Counted from the stretch's first letter, positions 45,716 through 55,687 are shown. The stretch is DNA of 64,000 bases from Rhodobacteraceae bacterium M382 (GCA_025141015.1 CP081098.1:3354501-3418500), one strand, 5' to 3'. Numbers and translations are program-made. Notes: generated by a model from the letters alone, not told the origin.

Positions 45716-46994
45716 ACCGCAGCGCCTCTACCGGGTTCATCCGCGCCGCGCGGCGGGCTGGAAAGTACGTGACAAAAAACGACAACCCCAACGACAGCCC
45801 CACCGCGCTCAGCACATCGTTCAGATGCAGCTCGGCCGGCAAGGCATAAATCCCGCGGATCGACGGATCCCAGACACCACCGCCCATGGCATAGTTCACA
45901 AACGAAAAGATCGGGTCGATATAGATCGCAAACAGGCTCCCCAAAACCACCCCCATGCCGGTGCCAATGATGCCGGTAAAGGCACCACAGATGAAAAACA
46001 CCCGCAGAACAGACCCTTCGCTCAGACCGATGGTGCGCAGGATACCGATGTCACGGCCCTTGTTCTTGACCAGCATGATCAGCCCGGACACGATGTTCAT
46101 TGCAGCGATCAGAACCAGGATCGACAGGATGATGAACATCACATTGTCCTCGACTTCCAGCGCCCGCAGGAACCCGCCCGAGGCGTCGCGCCACGTCCAG
46201 ATCCGACCCAGGTCTCCGGCGGCCTCGAGCAAGGGCCCTGTCAACGTTTCGACCTGTTCGGGCTGGGCTACCATGACTTCGATCTCATCCGCGACGCCTT
46301 CGCGGTTGAAATAGCTCTGCGCTTCGGCAAACGGCATGTAGACACGGGTGCGGTCGATGTCATAGCGCCCTGCGGAAAAAATATACACCACCTCATAGGC
46401 ATTGACGCGCGGGCTGGTGCCAAAGGCGGTTTTAACCCCATTGGGCGAGATCAGTTTGACCCGTTCGCCCACGCTGACGCCCAGCGCCCGCGCCACGCCC
46501 GATCCCAACGCGATCCCGTCCCCGAACCGGGACAGGTCGCCATAGGACTCCGCGCTTTGGGCAATGCCCGGCAGGGTGGCGATATCCTCGGCCTTGATGC
46601 CAAAGACCTCGACCCCGGCATTGCGTTGACGCAAGGAGGCCATCACCTGCCCCTTGACCAAAGGCGCGGCCCGGATGACACCGGGCACTTGGGCCACACG
46701 GTCGGCCAGGGCGTCATAATCGTGAATGGTGCGGTCAATCCGTCCACCGTCCTGCACCACACCAACCGAATACACGGTGACATGGGCATTCGCGCCCAGG
46801 ATGGTGCCGACAAATTCGGACCGAAACCCCGAGCGCACCGCCAGTGTGGCGATCAGCGCAAAGACGGCCAGCGCAATGCCGATCAGGCTGATCCAGGTCA
46901 TCCCGCTGACCCCGCCCTCGGCCCGGCGCGCGCGCAGGTATCGCCAGGCGATCATCCATTCGAAACGGGAAAACGGGACGGGACTGCTGGCCAT
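45708..46994 (-). CDS. LolC/LolE-family lipoprotein-releasing permease
   Basis: A 428-residue permease with one N-terminal span (SLIGIALAVFALIATLAV), a large periplasmic domain and three C-terminal spans, the first near NVMFIILSILVLIAAMNIVS. The N-terminal MIAWRYLRARRAEGGVSGMTW block is typical of LolC/E. Only one permease gene is present, so it probably forms a homodimer (LolF-like) with LolD, as in many alphaproteobacteria. The start is an ATG at 46994. The 8-bp overlap with lolD marks an operon. Confidence 0.9.
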   Translation of the reverse strand: MASSPVPFSRFEWMIAWRYLRARRAEGGVSGMTWISLIGIALAVFALIATLAVRSGFRSEFVGTILGANAHVTVYSVGVVQDGGRIDRTIHDYDALADRVAQVPGVIRAAPLVKGQVMASLRQRNAGVEVFGIKAEDIATLPGIAQSAESYGDLSRFGDGIALGSGVARALGVSVGERVKLISPNGVKTAFGTSPRVNAYEVVYIFSAGRYDIDRTRVYMPFAEAQSYFNREGVADEIEVMVAQPEQVETLTGPLLEAAGDLGRIWTWRDASGGFLRALEVEDNVMFIILSILVLIAAMNIVSGLIMLVKNKGRDIGILRTIGLSEGSVLRVFFICGAFTGIIGTGMGVVLGSLFAIYIDPIFSFVNYAMGGGVWDPSIRGIYALPAELHLNDVLSAVGLSLGLSFFVTYFPARRAARMNPVEALRYE

Positions 46995-47326
46995 TTCGGC
47001 TCCTGCTCTGATTTTGGCGCAGAGTGGGGTGTGCGTGTCATGGGGTCAAGCCCCACCATCCCGGCCACCGCCGCCCTGCGGATCAACGCCTGTCGATTGG
47101 TGAACGGCCCAGATCAGTTGCACACGGTTTTGGCCTATCTGAGCGGGAGCACACAGCCCGAAACTGTTGAAGGACCAGAAACATTGCGCCGTTTCAGCGC
47201 AAATTGACATCAATTCGCCACAGTAATTAACCAAAGTTAACAACAATTCATGACAAATCTGACAGAGCGCAGAATGATCTGTCAGCATGAACGAACTTGG
47301 GGGGGCATCAGGAATTGAGGTGCTCT
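46995..47326. other. Divergent promoter region of lolCD and an unknown gene
   Basis: No gene is supported in these 332 bases. They carry TTAACCAAAGTTAAC at 47227-47241 (a CtrA-like motif but with six instead of seven bases between half-sites) and a hairpin CTGACAGA/TCTGTCAG at 47259-47285 inside the leader of the next gene. Either could be regulatory; neither is proven. Confidence 0.4.
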
Positions 47327-47704
47327 ATGGACACAAAGAAAACGTCGCAACTGGGTCCCGACCCGGCGCTGATCCAACATAACCGCTATAGCCCGGCGCA
47401 TTTTGACTGTGAAACCGCCGTACTGCTGCGCTCGGTCCTGCTGCCGGTGTTTGATCAGGCCAACAGCTGGTCACAGCTGATCGACACGCTCACACCCAAG
47501 GGTTATCGGCTGATGTTCCGGCAGGGACTCCTGTGCATCACCGACACACAAACAGGTGCACGGGTCTGCGGGTTGACGTTCCTCGGGTTGCAGATGCGCG
47601 ACCTGGTGGCCCGCCTGGGACGTCCCTGTGTCGTGGTGCATCCCGGGTCAGGTGCAGATGGCGACCTGTTGCGCCACCCGCCTGTTCGTCAAACCCTGCA
47701 CTAG
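47327..47704 (+). CDS. Conserved hypothetical protein
   Basis: A 125-residue soluble protein that I do not recognise. It has HNRYSPAHFDCETAVLLRSV near residue 20, a predicted beta segment GYRLMFRQGLLCITDTQTG, and a C-terminal PCVVVHPGSGADGD. No signal peptide or metal motif is apparent. GAGGTG stands just before the ATG at 47327. Its upstream region has a CtrA-like palindrome and a hairpin. It converges with proS. Confidence 0.75.
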   Translation: MDTKKTSQLGPDPALIQHNRYSPAHFDCETAVLLRSVLLPVFDQANSWSQLIDTLTPKGYRLMFRQGLLCITDTQTGARVCGLTFLGLQMRDLVARLGRPCVVVHPGSGADGDLLRHPPVRQTLH

Positions 47705-47731
47705 GCCGTCACACACCCAGCCCTCTGGCCA

Positions 47732-49138
47732 TTACAGCCAGGTGTGAAAGGCGTGTCCGGCCATCGGTTCGGGGTGCTGATCGCCGCCAGCACCGCCACC
47801 ACGATGGGGCGCATAGATTTCCGCGACCTTCTTGACGGCCTCCTGCGGGCTCAGCTCGACGCTTTCGCCGCTGCGCCGCGAGGTCAGTTCGACCACCCCA
47901 TTCTTCAATCCACGTGGACCCACGGTGATCCGCCACGGCAGACCGATCAGATCCATGGTCGCGAATTTGCCACCGGCGCGTTCCTTGCGGTCATCATACA
48001 AGGGTTCCAGCCCAACGGCGCTCAGCGCCTTGTACAGCTGGTCACAGGCGGCGTCGGCCTCTGCATCGCCCTGTTTGAGGTTGACGATCCCGCAATGGAA
48101 CGGGGTGACGCCTTCGGGCCAGATGATGCCCTTGTCATCGTGGCTGGCTTCGATGATCGCACCCAGCAGGCGGCTGACGCCGATGCCGTGCGATCCCATA
48201 TGCACCGGAACCGATTTGCCGTCAGGGCCCTGAACCGTGGCCCCCATGGCGTCGGAATATTTGGTGCCAAAATAAAAGATCTGTCCGACCTCGATGCCAC
48301 GCGCCACACGGCGGCGCTCTTCGGGGATGGCATCGAACAACGCCGCGTCGTGGGTCTCGTCGGTGCGCGCGTATTTCGAAGTGAACTCTTCCAGGATCGA
48401 GCGACATTGATCGTGCGAGTCATAATCGATCTCGCGGTCACCAAAGGTCAGATCCGTAACAGCGCTGTCATAGAACACTTCGGATTCACCGGTGTCGGCC
48501 AACACCAGGAATTCATGGGTGTCATCGCCACCGATGGGACCAGAATCCGCCCGCATCGGGATCGCCTGCAACCCCATACGTTCATAGGTGCGCAGATAGC
48601 TGACCAGATGGCGGTTATAGGCGTGCAGCGCATCCTCTTTGGTCAGGTCAAAGTTATAGCCGTCCTTCATATAGAATTCACGGCCACGCATGACGCCAAA
48701 CCGGGGACGGATCTCGTCGCGGAATTTCCACTGGATCTGATACATGGTCAGCGGCAGGTCCTTGTAGCTGCTGACATGGCTGCGGAAGATATCGGTGATC
48801 AGCTCTTCGGCGGTGGGCGTGAACAGCATGTCGCGATCATGACGGTCGGTGATGCGCAGCATCTCTTCGCCATAGGCGTCATAGCGCCCGCTTTCGCGCC
48901 ACAGGTCTGCCGACTGGATCGTCGGCATCAGCATTGGAATATGACCCGCGCGGATCTGTTCCTCGTGCACGATGTTTTCGATCTTGCGCAGAACCTTGAA
49001 GCCCAGCGGCAGCCAGGAATAGATCCCGGCGGCAGATTGCTTGATCATCCCGGCGCGCAGCATCAGCCGGTGGCTGACGATCTGGGCCTCGGAGGGGTTT
49101 TCCTTGAGCACGGGCAGAAAATAACGGGACAGGCGCAT
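47732..49138 (-). CDS. proS: Prolyl-tRNA synthetase, short alphaproteobacterial form
   Basis: A 468-residue class II synthetase. Class II motifs are seen as the motif 2 loop [20 protein letters not shown] and motif 3-like [14 protein letters not shown]. The family stretch [19 protein letters not shown] lies near residue 45. The editing insertion domain of the long bacterial form is absent, as usual in alphaproteobacteria. The anticodon-binding domain is C-terminal, with [15 protein letters not shown] as a short tail. It charges tRNA-Pro in the cytoplasm. Confidence 0.93.
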   Translation of the reverse strand: MRLSRYFLPVLKENPSEAQIVSHRLMLRAGMIKQSAAGIYSWLPLGFKVLRKIENIVHEEQIRAGHIPMLMPTIQSADLWRESGRYDAYGEEMLRITDRHDRDMLFTPTAEELITDIFRSHVSSYKDLPLTMYQIQWKFRDEIRPRFGVMRGREFYMKDGYNFDLTKEDALHAYNRHLVSYLRTYERMGLQAIPMRADSGPIGGDDTHEFLVLADTGESEVFYDSAVTDLTFGDREIDYDSHDQCRSILEEFTSKYARTDETHDAALFDAIPEERRRVARGIEVGQIFYFGTKYSDAMGATVQGPDGKSVPVHMGSHGIGVSRLLGAIIEASHDDKGIIWPEGVTPFHCGIVNLKQGDAEADAACDQLYKALSAVGLEPLYDDRKERAGGKFATMDLIGLPWRITVGPRGLKNGVVELTSRRSGESVELSPQEAVKKVAEIYAPHRGGGAGGDQHPEPMAGHAFHTWL

Positions 49139-49311
49139 CGGACGTCTCTTTGATCAACTGAGTTTAAGCCGGTCTATGCCATCCCCGCCGAACTGGCAAT
49201 TGGCATTCAATTGGCATCGTCTGTTTGCGCCATTTCATGTCGGGATTTTTCTTGAATGGCAATTCAAGATTCGCAATTGTCAGACAATGCGCCGAACGGG
49301 GAGACACCATA

Positions 49312-50673
49312 GTGGCCACAATTCTGGAACCAGCCCGCGAAATCGAAATTATCCACCGCACCGACGTTTTGGTCGTCGGATCCGGTCCCGGGGGGCTCTC
49401 TGCCGCGCTGGCCGCCGCCCGCGCCGGGGCCGAGGTCACGTTGATGGAGCGGTTCGGCTGTTTCGGCGGCAATATCACCGCCGTCGGCGTCGAAGGCTTT
49501 GCCTGGTATCGCCACGAACAGACGGTCGAAGCAGGTGGCATCGGCTGGGAGTTCGAAGAGCGCGCCAAGGCGATGGGCGCAGCGGTGCCGGAAAGCCAAT
49601 CGCTCAGCTATGAGCTGGACAGCGAAGGGTTCAAGCTGGTGGCCGACCGGCTGGTGCAAGAGGCCGGAATTCACCCGATGTTGCACCGCCAGTTTGTTGC
49701 TCCGATCATGGAGGGCGATCGGATCACCGGCATCATCTGCGAATCCAAGGCCGGGCGCGAGGCGATCCTGGCCCGTGTCGTCATCGACGCCACCGGCGAC
49801 GCGGATGTGGCGCATCGTGCCGGGGCCCCGACCCATATGACCGCCCCCGAAGAGATGCAGGCGGCCAGCGTCATGTTTCACATCGCGGGCGTCGACAAGC
49901 AGAAATTCATGGACGGGGTCAAGGCCGACCCGCAAACCTATGCCAATTGGTCCACCGGCGAATGGCAAGTGGAAACCGACGGCAAAGAGGACGATATGTT
50001 TTCGCCCTTTCTGGCCAAACCGTTCGCGCAGGCAATCCGCGACGGGGTGATCCCCGCACATCTCAACACCATCGGCGGCACCTGGGGGGCCGTGCATGAC
50101 AGCGGCGAGATGACTTATATGAACCTGGTGCATCTGGCCGGCATTGACGGCACCGACCCCGACAGCATGACCCACGGCGAGATCGAAGGGCGCAAACAGG
50201 CGATGCACGCGATTGACGCGCTGCGCGCTTATACTCCGGGCTGCGAGGGTGCCCGGCTGCGCAATTTTGGCATGACCGTCGGCATTCGCGACACCCGCAA
50301 GATCGACGCATGTTACAACATGACCGAAACCGACGCCCGCCATCAGGGCCGGTTCGACGATACCATCGGCATCTATCCCGAATTCATCGACGGCTATGGC
50401 ATCCTGATCCTGCCGACCACCGGGCGTTACATGCATATCCCCTATCGGTCGTTGTTGCCGCGCGGGATCAAGGGGCTGCTGGTTGCGGGGCGCGCGCATG
50501 GTTCCGACAAGGTGGCCCATGCAGCCACCCGCAATATGGCCGCCTGTGCGGTCATGGGTCAGGGCGCGGGCATCGCCGCCGCGTTGTCGCTGAAAAGCAA
50601 CCGCGAGCTGGACGATCTGAACATGGCGCAGATCCATCAGGAACTGGATCGTCAGGGCGTGAGGTACACATGA
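49312..50673 (+). CDS. FAD-dependent oxidoreductase (FAD_oxidored/PF12831-like)
   Basis: A 453-residue flavoprotein. The dinucleotide-binding VVGSGPGGLSAALAAARAG is followed by EVTLMERFGCFGGNIT, where CFGG is a hallmark of the PF12831 group. A C-terminal GLLVAGRAHGSDKVAHAA segment is the second FAD contact. The GTG start at 49312 has GGGGAGA upstream; an ATG at 49225 would add 29 unrelated residues. The stop overlaps the start of a 2-oxoglutarate oxygenase gene (ATGA). The substrate is unknown; pairing suggests a two-step oxidative pathway. Confidence 0.87.
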   Translation: MATILEPAREIEIIHRTDVLVVGSGPGGLSAALAAARAGAEVTLMERFGCFGGNITAVGVEGFAWYRHEQTVEAGGIGWEFEERAKAMGAAVPESQSLSYELDSEGFKLVADRLVQEAGIHPMLHRQFVAPIMEGDRITGIICESKAGREAILARVVIDATGDADVAHRAGAPTHMTAPEEMQAASVMFHIAGVDKQKFMDGVKADPQTYANWSTGEWQVETDGKEDDMFSPFLAKPFAQAIRDGVIPAHLNTIGGTWGAVHDSGEMTYMNLVHLAGIDGTDPDSMTHGEIEGRKQAMHAIDALRAYTPGCEGARLRNFGMTVGIRDTRKIDACYNMTETDARHQGRFDDTIGIYPEFIDGYGILILPTTGRYMHIPYRSLLPRGIKGLLVAGRAHGSDKVAHAATRNMAACAVMGQGAGIAAALSLKSNRELDDLNMAQIHQELDRQGVRYT

Positions 50674-51647
50674 CACAGACCATCCCCACCATCGATATCT
50701 CGCCTCTGCGTAGCCCGACTTCACCGGACCGCGCACGGGTGGTGAGCGACATCCTGACGGCCTGTACTGACATTGGGTTCCTGTCCATCACCGGCACCGG
50801 AATCGCCCCGGACACTGTGGATAAGGTTCGGGAGTGTTGTCGGACAATTTTTGCCATCGACGAAAAATCCAAATGGGATCAGGCGATTACCCGCGACAAC
50901 TATCGTGGATATATCCCGATGGGTTTCTTCACCCCCAATGACGGCAGTGGCACGGCCGACAAATACGAAGGCTACAAGCTGCATTTTGAAACCGCTTCGG
51001 ATGACCCGATAGTTGCCGATTGCCCGCTATATGGCCCCAACCTGTGGCCGCGTGAAGTGCCCCAGGCCCGCGACATCATTCTGGGGTATTGGCGACAGCT
51101 GGACGCTGTGGCCGGCCTGTTGATCGGCGCGCTCGAAGACGGGCTGCAGCTGCCTCCCGGCACACTGGTGGACGGGTTCACAAAACCGATGACAAACATG
51201 ACGCTGCTGCATTATCCCCCGCAGGCCCCGGATGAGGCCGGGTTTGGCATCCACCCGCACAAGGACACCGACGCGCTGACGATCATTGCGCCAGACCCGG
51301 TGGGCGGGCTGGAAGTGCAGACCCGTGATGGTGGCTGGATCACACCCGATACGCCGCCCGGCGGATTTGTCGTCAATATCGGCGACATGCTGGAGCTGTG
51401 GTCCGGCGGGCGGCTGGTGTCGACCCCACACCGGGTGGTGAACAAATCCGGCAAGGAGCGCTATTCTTTCCCCTATTTCGCCGTGCCGCGCCATGATGTG
51501 GTGGTTGCCCCGCTGTGCGCCCCGCGCGACGGGTTCGAACGCCCCGCCGTGCATTGCGGCCATTGGTCGGCCGAAATCTGGCGCACCAATTGGCCCGATG
51601 AAGAGGCCAGCGCCGACACCCCCGAATTGGGAACACTGCACAGCTGA
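50670..51647 (+). CDS. 2-oxoglutarate/Fe(II)-dependent oxygenase of the isopenicillin-N-synthase family
   Basis: A 325-residue oxygenase. The DIOX_N-type N-terminus (TIPTIDISPLRSPTSPDRAR) is followed by the Fe(II) ligands His-x-Asp in GIHPHKDTDALTI, the distal His in VSTPHRVVN and the 2-oxoglutarate Arg in KERYSFPYF. The N-terminal ATG at 50670 overlaps the preceding stop. Such enzymes hydroxylate or cyclise small molecules. Coupling to the flavoprotein suggests the two act on one substrate; the pathway is not identifiable here. Confidence 0.9.
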   Translation: MTQTIPTIDISPLRSPTSPDRARVVSDILTACTDIGFLSITGTGIAPDTVDKVRECCRTIFAIDEKSKWDQAITRDNYRGYIPMGFFTPNDGSGTADKYEGYKLHFETASDDPIVADCPLYGPNLWPREVPQARDIILGYWRQLDAVAGLLIGALEDGLQLPPGTLVDGFTKPMTNMTLLHYPPQAPDEAGFGIHPHKDTDALTIIAPDPVGGLEVQTRDGGWITPDTPPGGFVVNIGDMLELWSGGRLVSTPHRVVNKSGKERYSFPYFAVPRHDVVVAPLCAPRDGFERPAVHCGHWSAEIWRTNWPDEEASADTPELGTLHS

Positions 51648-51862
51648 TATCTCAGGTTTTGTCCTGCCCACCCCTGTGGTCCATCAATACAGCAGGGACA
51701 GGGCGCTTTGGCGTCACCTTGGGGATAACATGGGGAAAACCCCGAAAACACAGGGATAAAACCGCGGATCCGGCCCCTGCCCGGGCTGGAACGTAACGCT
51801 GCTCTTGCAACCCTGCCAGCAATCGGCAATGACAAATACAGACGAGCATTTCAGGGGCAGCC

Positions 51863-52936
51863 ATGGCACTTCCAGTTCGCGATCAGGTGAAATATTGGGG
51901 CGCTGTCAGCGTCGCAATCGTCTTGGCATTGTGGTTCCTGGGGGATGTGCTGCTGCCGTTTGTCATCGGCAGCGCCATTGCCTATTTCGTCGACCCCATT
52001 GCCGACCGGTTGGAGCGTATGGGGCTGAGCCGCATGGCCGCAACCGGGGTGATTTCAATTTCAACCATCCTGCTGGCCGTGATCCTGACGCTGTCTGTCG
52101 TGCCGATGCTGATCACCCAGCTGATTGACCTGATCCAGTTCCTGCCACAACTGCTGCGCGATCTGCGCACGTTTATCGGGGAACACGTGCCGTCTCTGCT
52201 GGACGAAAAATCACGCATCCATATGGCGTTGTCCGCCATGGGAGAGACCCTGAAGGAGCGTGGCGTACTCTTGCTGGATACGCTGGTCGGATCGGCCATG
52301 TCGCTCCTGAACGTGGTGCTGCTGATCGTGATCGTTCCGGTGGTGTCGATTTATATGCTGCTCGATTGGGACCGGATGATCGCCCGGATTGGCGAGCTGT
52401 TGCCCCGCGACCACGCCCCGACCATCGGACGGCTGGCCACGGAGATCGACAAGACCCTGGCCGCATTTGTGCGGGGCATGGGGACCGTCTGTCTGATCCT
52501 GGGCACCTATTACGCCGTCGCACTGATGCTGGTGGGATTGAATTTCGGCCTGGCTGTCGGATTCATTGCCGGGCTGGTGACATTCATTCCCTATCTGGGC
52601 GCATTGATCGGTGGGGTGCTTGCCATCGGTCTGGCGCTGTTCCAGTTCTGGGGGGATTGGGTGTCGATTGGAATGGTGGCCGGAGTTTTTGTGATCGGTC
52701 AGGTGGCCGAGGGCAATATCCTGACCCCGAAACTGGTCGGGAGCTCGGTCGGTTTGCATCCGGTCTGGTTGCTGCTGGCGTTGTCGGTGTTTGGGTCCCT
52801 GTTCGGGTTTGTCGGTATGCTGGTCGCTGTACCGCTGGCTGCTGCGCTGGGTGTGGTGGCCCGGTTCGCGGTGGAACAATATATGACAAGCCGCCTGTAT
52901 CAGGGCAAAGCCTATATCGAGCCGGAACAAGACTGA
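51863..52936 (+). CDS. AI-2E family (PerM-like) inner-membrane transporter
   Basis: A 357-residue membrane protein with about eight spans. It has the AI-2E N-terminal pattern LLPFVIGSAIAYFVDPIADR, a soluble helical middle (DLRTFIGEHVPSLLDEKSRI) and the characteristic C-terminal EGNILTPKLVGSSVGLHPVW. Members export small molecules or ions; the autoinducer-2 function of the family name is not general. It ends directly before hdaA, which starts on the next base. Confidence 0.9.
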   Translation: MALPVRDQVKYWGAVSVAIVLALWFLGDVLLPFVIGSAIAYFVDPIADRLERMGLSRMAATGVISISTILLAVILTLSVVPMLITQLIDLIQFLPQLLRDLRTFIGEHVPSLLDEKSRIHMALSAMGETLKERGVLLLDTLVGSAMSLLNVVLLIVIVPVVSIYMLLDWDRMIARIGELLPRDHAPTIGRLATEIDKTLAAFVRGMGTVCLILGTYYAVALMLVGLNFGLAVGFIAGLVTFIPYLGALIGGVLAIGLALFQFWGDWVSIGMVAGVFVIGQVAEGNILTPKLVGSSVGLHPVWLLLALSVFGSLFGFVGMLVAVPLAAALGVVARFAVEQYMTSRLYQGKAYIEPEQD

Positions 52937-53617
52937 ATGGCACAACAGCTCAGCTTTGATCTCCCGGCGATCCCCGCGCTGGGACGTGAGGATTTCTTTG
53001 TCGCGCCGTCCAATGCGATGGCGGTGGCGATGATCGACGCTGGCACCAATTGGCCCGGCGGAAAACTGGTTCTGACGGGTCCGGCGGGTGCGGGGAAAAC
53101 CCATCTGACCCACGCCTGGTCCACCCAGACCCGAGCCAGAATCATTTCCGCCCGCGACCTGACTGACGACATGGTCCCCGATCTGGCCCGCGCGCCTGTC
53201 GCCGTCGAAGATGTGCCCGACATCGCCCAGGACCCAGCCGCACAGACAGCGCTGTTTCACCTGCACAATCTGGTGCTGGCCAATGGCCAGGCCCTGATGC
53301 TGACCGGGCGACCGGCCCCCAACCTGTGGCATCTGTCCCTGCCCGATCTGCAAAGCCGGATGCAGGCTGCGGCGCATGTCACCATCGAAGCCCCTGATGA
53401 TTCCCTGTTGGCGGTTGTGTTGGCCAAATTGTTCAGCGACCGGCAGATCCTGCCGCGCCCGGATGTGATCCCGTATCTGGTGCACCATATGGATCGGTCG
53501 TTTCAGGCCGCTGTCGATATCGTGGACAAGCTGGACCGCCTGTCGCTGGCGGAATCACGCACATTGTCGCGCGCTTTGGCAATCCGGCTGCTGGCGCAGG
53601 AAAAAAGCGACGAATAG
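52937..53617 (+). CDS. hdaA: DnaA-related regulator HdaA
   Basis: A 226-residue DnaA-like AAA+ protein lacking DnaA domain IV. The start MAQQLSFDLPAIPALGREDF contains the short QLxF clamp-binding motif. Walker A is LTGPAGAGKTHLTHAW, followed by a Walker B-like AVEDVPD and a helical lid near the C-terminus. In Caulobacter HdaA, bound to the sliding clamp, inactivates DnaA-ATP after initiation. The start directly follows the AI-2E transporter stop. Confidence 0.9.
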   Translation: MAQQLSFDLPAIPALGREDFFVAPSNAMAVAMIDAGTNWPGGKLVLTGPAGAGKTHLTHAWSTQTRARIISARDLTDDMVPDLARAPVAVEDVPDIAQDPAAQTALFHLHNLVLANGQALMLTGRPAPNLWHLSLPDLQSRMQAAAHVTIEAPDDSLLAVVLAKLFSDRQILPRPDVIPYLVHHMDRSFQAAVDIVDKLDRLSLAESRTLSRALAIRLLAQEKSDE

Positions 53618-53697
53618 TCCTGACGCCTTGATCCACCGTTCAATTGACCCGCCGAATTGAATAAAGCATTCTGAGACCGGCATACCTGGGGATACAC

Positions 53698-55248
53698 ATG
53701 AATCTGACAACCGAACCTCCGGCTGTGGAATGGGGTCCCTTCGGACGCCCGCTGTTTGATGACCCCAGTGTGCGGGCCCTGTCCCGTGTCGGGGTGGTTG
53801 ACGTTGGGTCGAACTCGGTCCGGTTGGTGGTTTTTGACGGCGCGGCGCGCTCACCTGCCTATTTCTACAACGAAAAAATCATGTGTGCCTTGGGCGCGGG
53901 CGTGTCTGAAACCGGCCTGTTGAACCCCAGCGGACGCAAACGCGCGCTGGCCGCATTGAACCGGTTCCAGCATCTGGCCCAGGGCATGGGCCTGCCACCG
54001 CTGTCAGTGGTGGCCACAGCCGCGGTACGCGACGCACAGGACGGGCCGGATTTCTGCGACGAAGTCCTGCGCGAAACCGGATTGAAAATCTGGGTGATCG
54101 ACGGCGAAGAAGAGGCCCGCCTATCCGCCCAGGGGGTTCTGCTGGGCTGGCCCGGTGCCTATGGATTGGTCTGTGACATTGGTGGCTCGTCGATGGAGCT
54201 GGCCGAGATCCAGAACGGTCTGGTGGGGCGGCGGGTGACCTCGTCTCTGGGGCCACTGAAGCTGCGCGATATTCCCGGTGGGCGACGCGGGCGCAAACAC
54301 CACATCAAGGAAGTGATCCGCGGTCTGGAAGAACAGATGGGATCGCAACGTGATCGCCTGTTTCTGGTCGGCGGCAGCTGGCGGGCCATTGCCCGCATCG
54401 ACATGGAGCGGCGCGGCTATCCGCTCAAGGTGCTGCATGAATACCGGATGAGCACCAGTTCGGTGCGCGAAACCATCAAATACATCGAAGGGTCTGACCT
54501 GAACGAATTGCGGGCGCTGACGGGCACATCCGCCTCGCGGATGTCTCTGGTGCCCTATGCCATTGACGTCCTGTCGCGGCTGATCCGGACCTTTAAACCC
54601 AAGGACATTGCGATTTCCAGCTATGGGATCCGCGAAGGGCTGTTGTATGAACAGATGCCGCAACGGCTGCGCGACCGGGATCCGCTGATCGAGGCGTGCC
54701 GCTATGCCGAAGTCAAGGACGCCCGGATGCCGGGCTTTGGCAAGACGCTGTATGACTATGTTGCACCGCTGTTCAAATATGGCCCCGAAAGCCACAAGCG
54801 ATTGGTCAAGGCTGCCAGCCTGCTGCATGATGTCAGCTGGCGCGCGCATCCCGATTACCGGGCCGAGGTCTGTTTTGACAATGCCACACGCGCCAATCTG
54901 GGTGGGCTAAAGCATTCTGAACGGGTGTTTCTGGGACTGGCGTTGCTGTACCGGTATCGCAACAAACACGAAGGCACCGCGTTTGAAAACCTGCAAGGGT
55001 TGCTGGATGAACACGGCCAGAAACAAGCCCAGATTCTGGGCAAGGCCATGCGGTTCGGCGCAATGTTGATGGTCAATGATGATGCCCCGATCGGGTCGCT
55101 ACGCTGGCAGCCACGCAAACGTCATCTGACTGTCACCCTGCCCGCGGCTTCGATGCCGCTGTTTGGCGAAGTCGCCGAGGCACGCCTGCAATCGCTGGTG
55201 CAATCGCTGGACGGGAATTACGAAATCCGGACCTTGCCTGCCGCCTGA
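53698..55248 (+). CDS. Ppx/GppA family exopolyphosphatase/guanosine pentaphosphatase
   Basis: A 516-residue ASKHA-fold phosphatase. The phosphate-1 loop VVDVGSNSVRLVVFDG and phosphate-2 loop GLVCDIGGSSMELAEI mark the family. The C-terminal half carries an HD-like helical region (LLHDVSWRAHPDYRAE) typical of long Ppx proteins. It hydrolyses polyphosphate and/or pppGpp; which one cannot be decided. It follows hdaA by 80 bp, often seen in alphaproteobacteria together with an rRNA methyltransferase, which is absent here. Confidence 0.9.
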   Translation: MNLTTEPPAVEWGPFGRPLFDDPSVRALSRVGVVDVGSNSVRLVVFDGAARSPAYFYNEKIMCALGAGVSETGLLNPSGRKRALAALNRFQHLAQGMGLPPLSVVATAAVRDAQDGPDFCDEVLRETGLKIWVIDGEEEARLSAQGVLLGWPGAYGLVCDIGGSSMELAEIQNGLVGRRVTSSLGPLKLRDIPGGRRGRKHHIKEVIRGLEEQMGSQRDRLFLVGGSWRAIARIDMERRGYPLKVLHEYRMSTSSVRETIKYIEGSDLNELRALTGTSASRMSLVPYAIDVLSRLIRTFKPKDIAISSYGIREGLLYEQMPQRLRDRDPLIEACRYAEVKDARMPGFGKTLYDYVAPLFKYGPESHKRLVKAASLLHDVSWRAHPDYRAEVCFDNATRANLGGLKHSERVFLGLALLYRYRNKHEGTAFENLQGLLDEHGQKQAQILGKAMRFGAMLMVNDDAPIGSLRWQPRKRHLTVTLPAASMPLFGEVAEARLQSLVQSLDGNYEIRTLPAA

Positions 55249-55261
55249 CCCTGCGCGCCCC

Positions 55262-55642
55262 TCAGATATCGGTGCTGCCCGTCGGCGCATCGCTATCCGG
55301 GGTGTTGTCCGGCGCGTCCGTGTCTGGTTCTGTGGGCTGTTTCTTGCGGATGATGATATCACCATTGGGCAGAATTTCCGGCGGGTGATACACGGACCAG
55401 TCTTTGACGTCCTCGGCCAGCTGCGCCAATGCTGGACCCATTTCGACCATGAACCCGCGCAGGGATGGCCCGAATTGTTCTGCCATGTCGCGCAGATCAT
55501 CCAGCGCCGGGGCCATTTCGTTGCGCAACCCTTCGAAAAACAGTTCAGCCCCCTGCTCCATCAGGCTGCGCTCATCCTCTTCGGCCAGAACCGGCGAAGA
55601 GACCATCAATAGGGCCGAAAACAAAAATGCGCGATATGTCAT
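55262..55642 (-). CDS. Small exported acidic protein
   Basis: A 126-residue protein with a signal peptide (MTYRAFLFSALLMVSSPVLA). The mature part is helical and acidic (MEQGAELFFEGLRNEMAPAL, SLRGFMVEMGPALAQLAED) and ends in an Asp/Pro/Thr-rich tail (PTEPDTDAPDNTPDSDAP). No family function is recognised. It is often found in Rhodobacteraceae near the Ppx gene. It converges with ppx (13-bp gap). Confidence 0.8.
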   Translation of the reverse strand: MTYRAFLFSALLMVSSPVLAEEDERSLMEQGAELFFEGLRNEMAPALDDLRDMAEQFGPSLRGFMVEMGPALAQLAEDVKDWSVYHPPEILPNGDIIIRKKQPTEPDTDAPDNTPDSDAPTGSTDI

Positions 55643-55687
55643 GCCCCCAACATAGGACGCGAGATCGCCCCCTGTAAGAGGCAGAAT

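Noticed and set aside
47227-47241. Calling a firm CtrA site
   Set aside because: The spacer is six bases, not the canonical seven, so only a weak candidate is noted.
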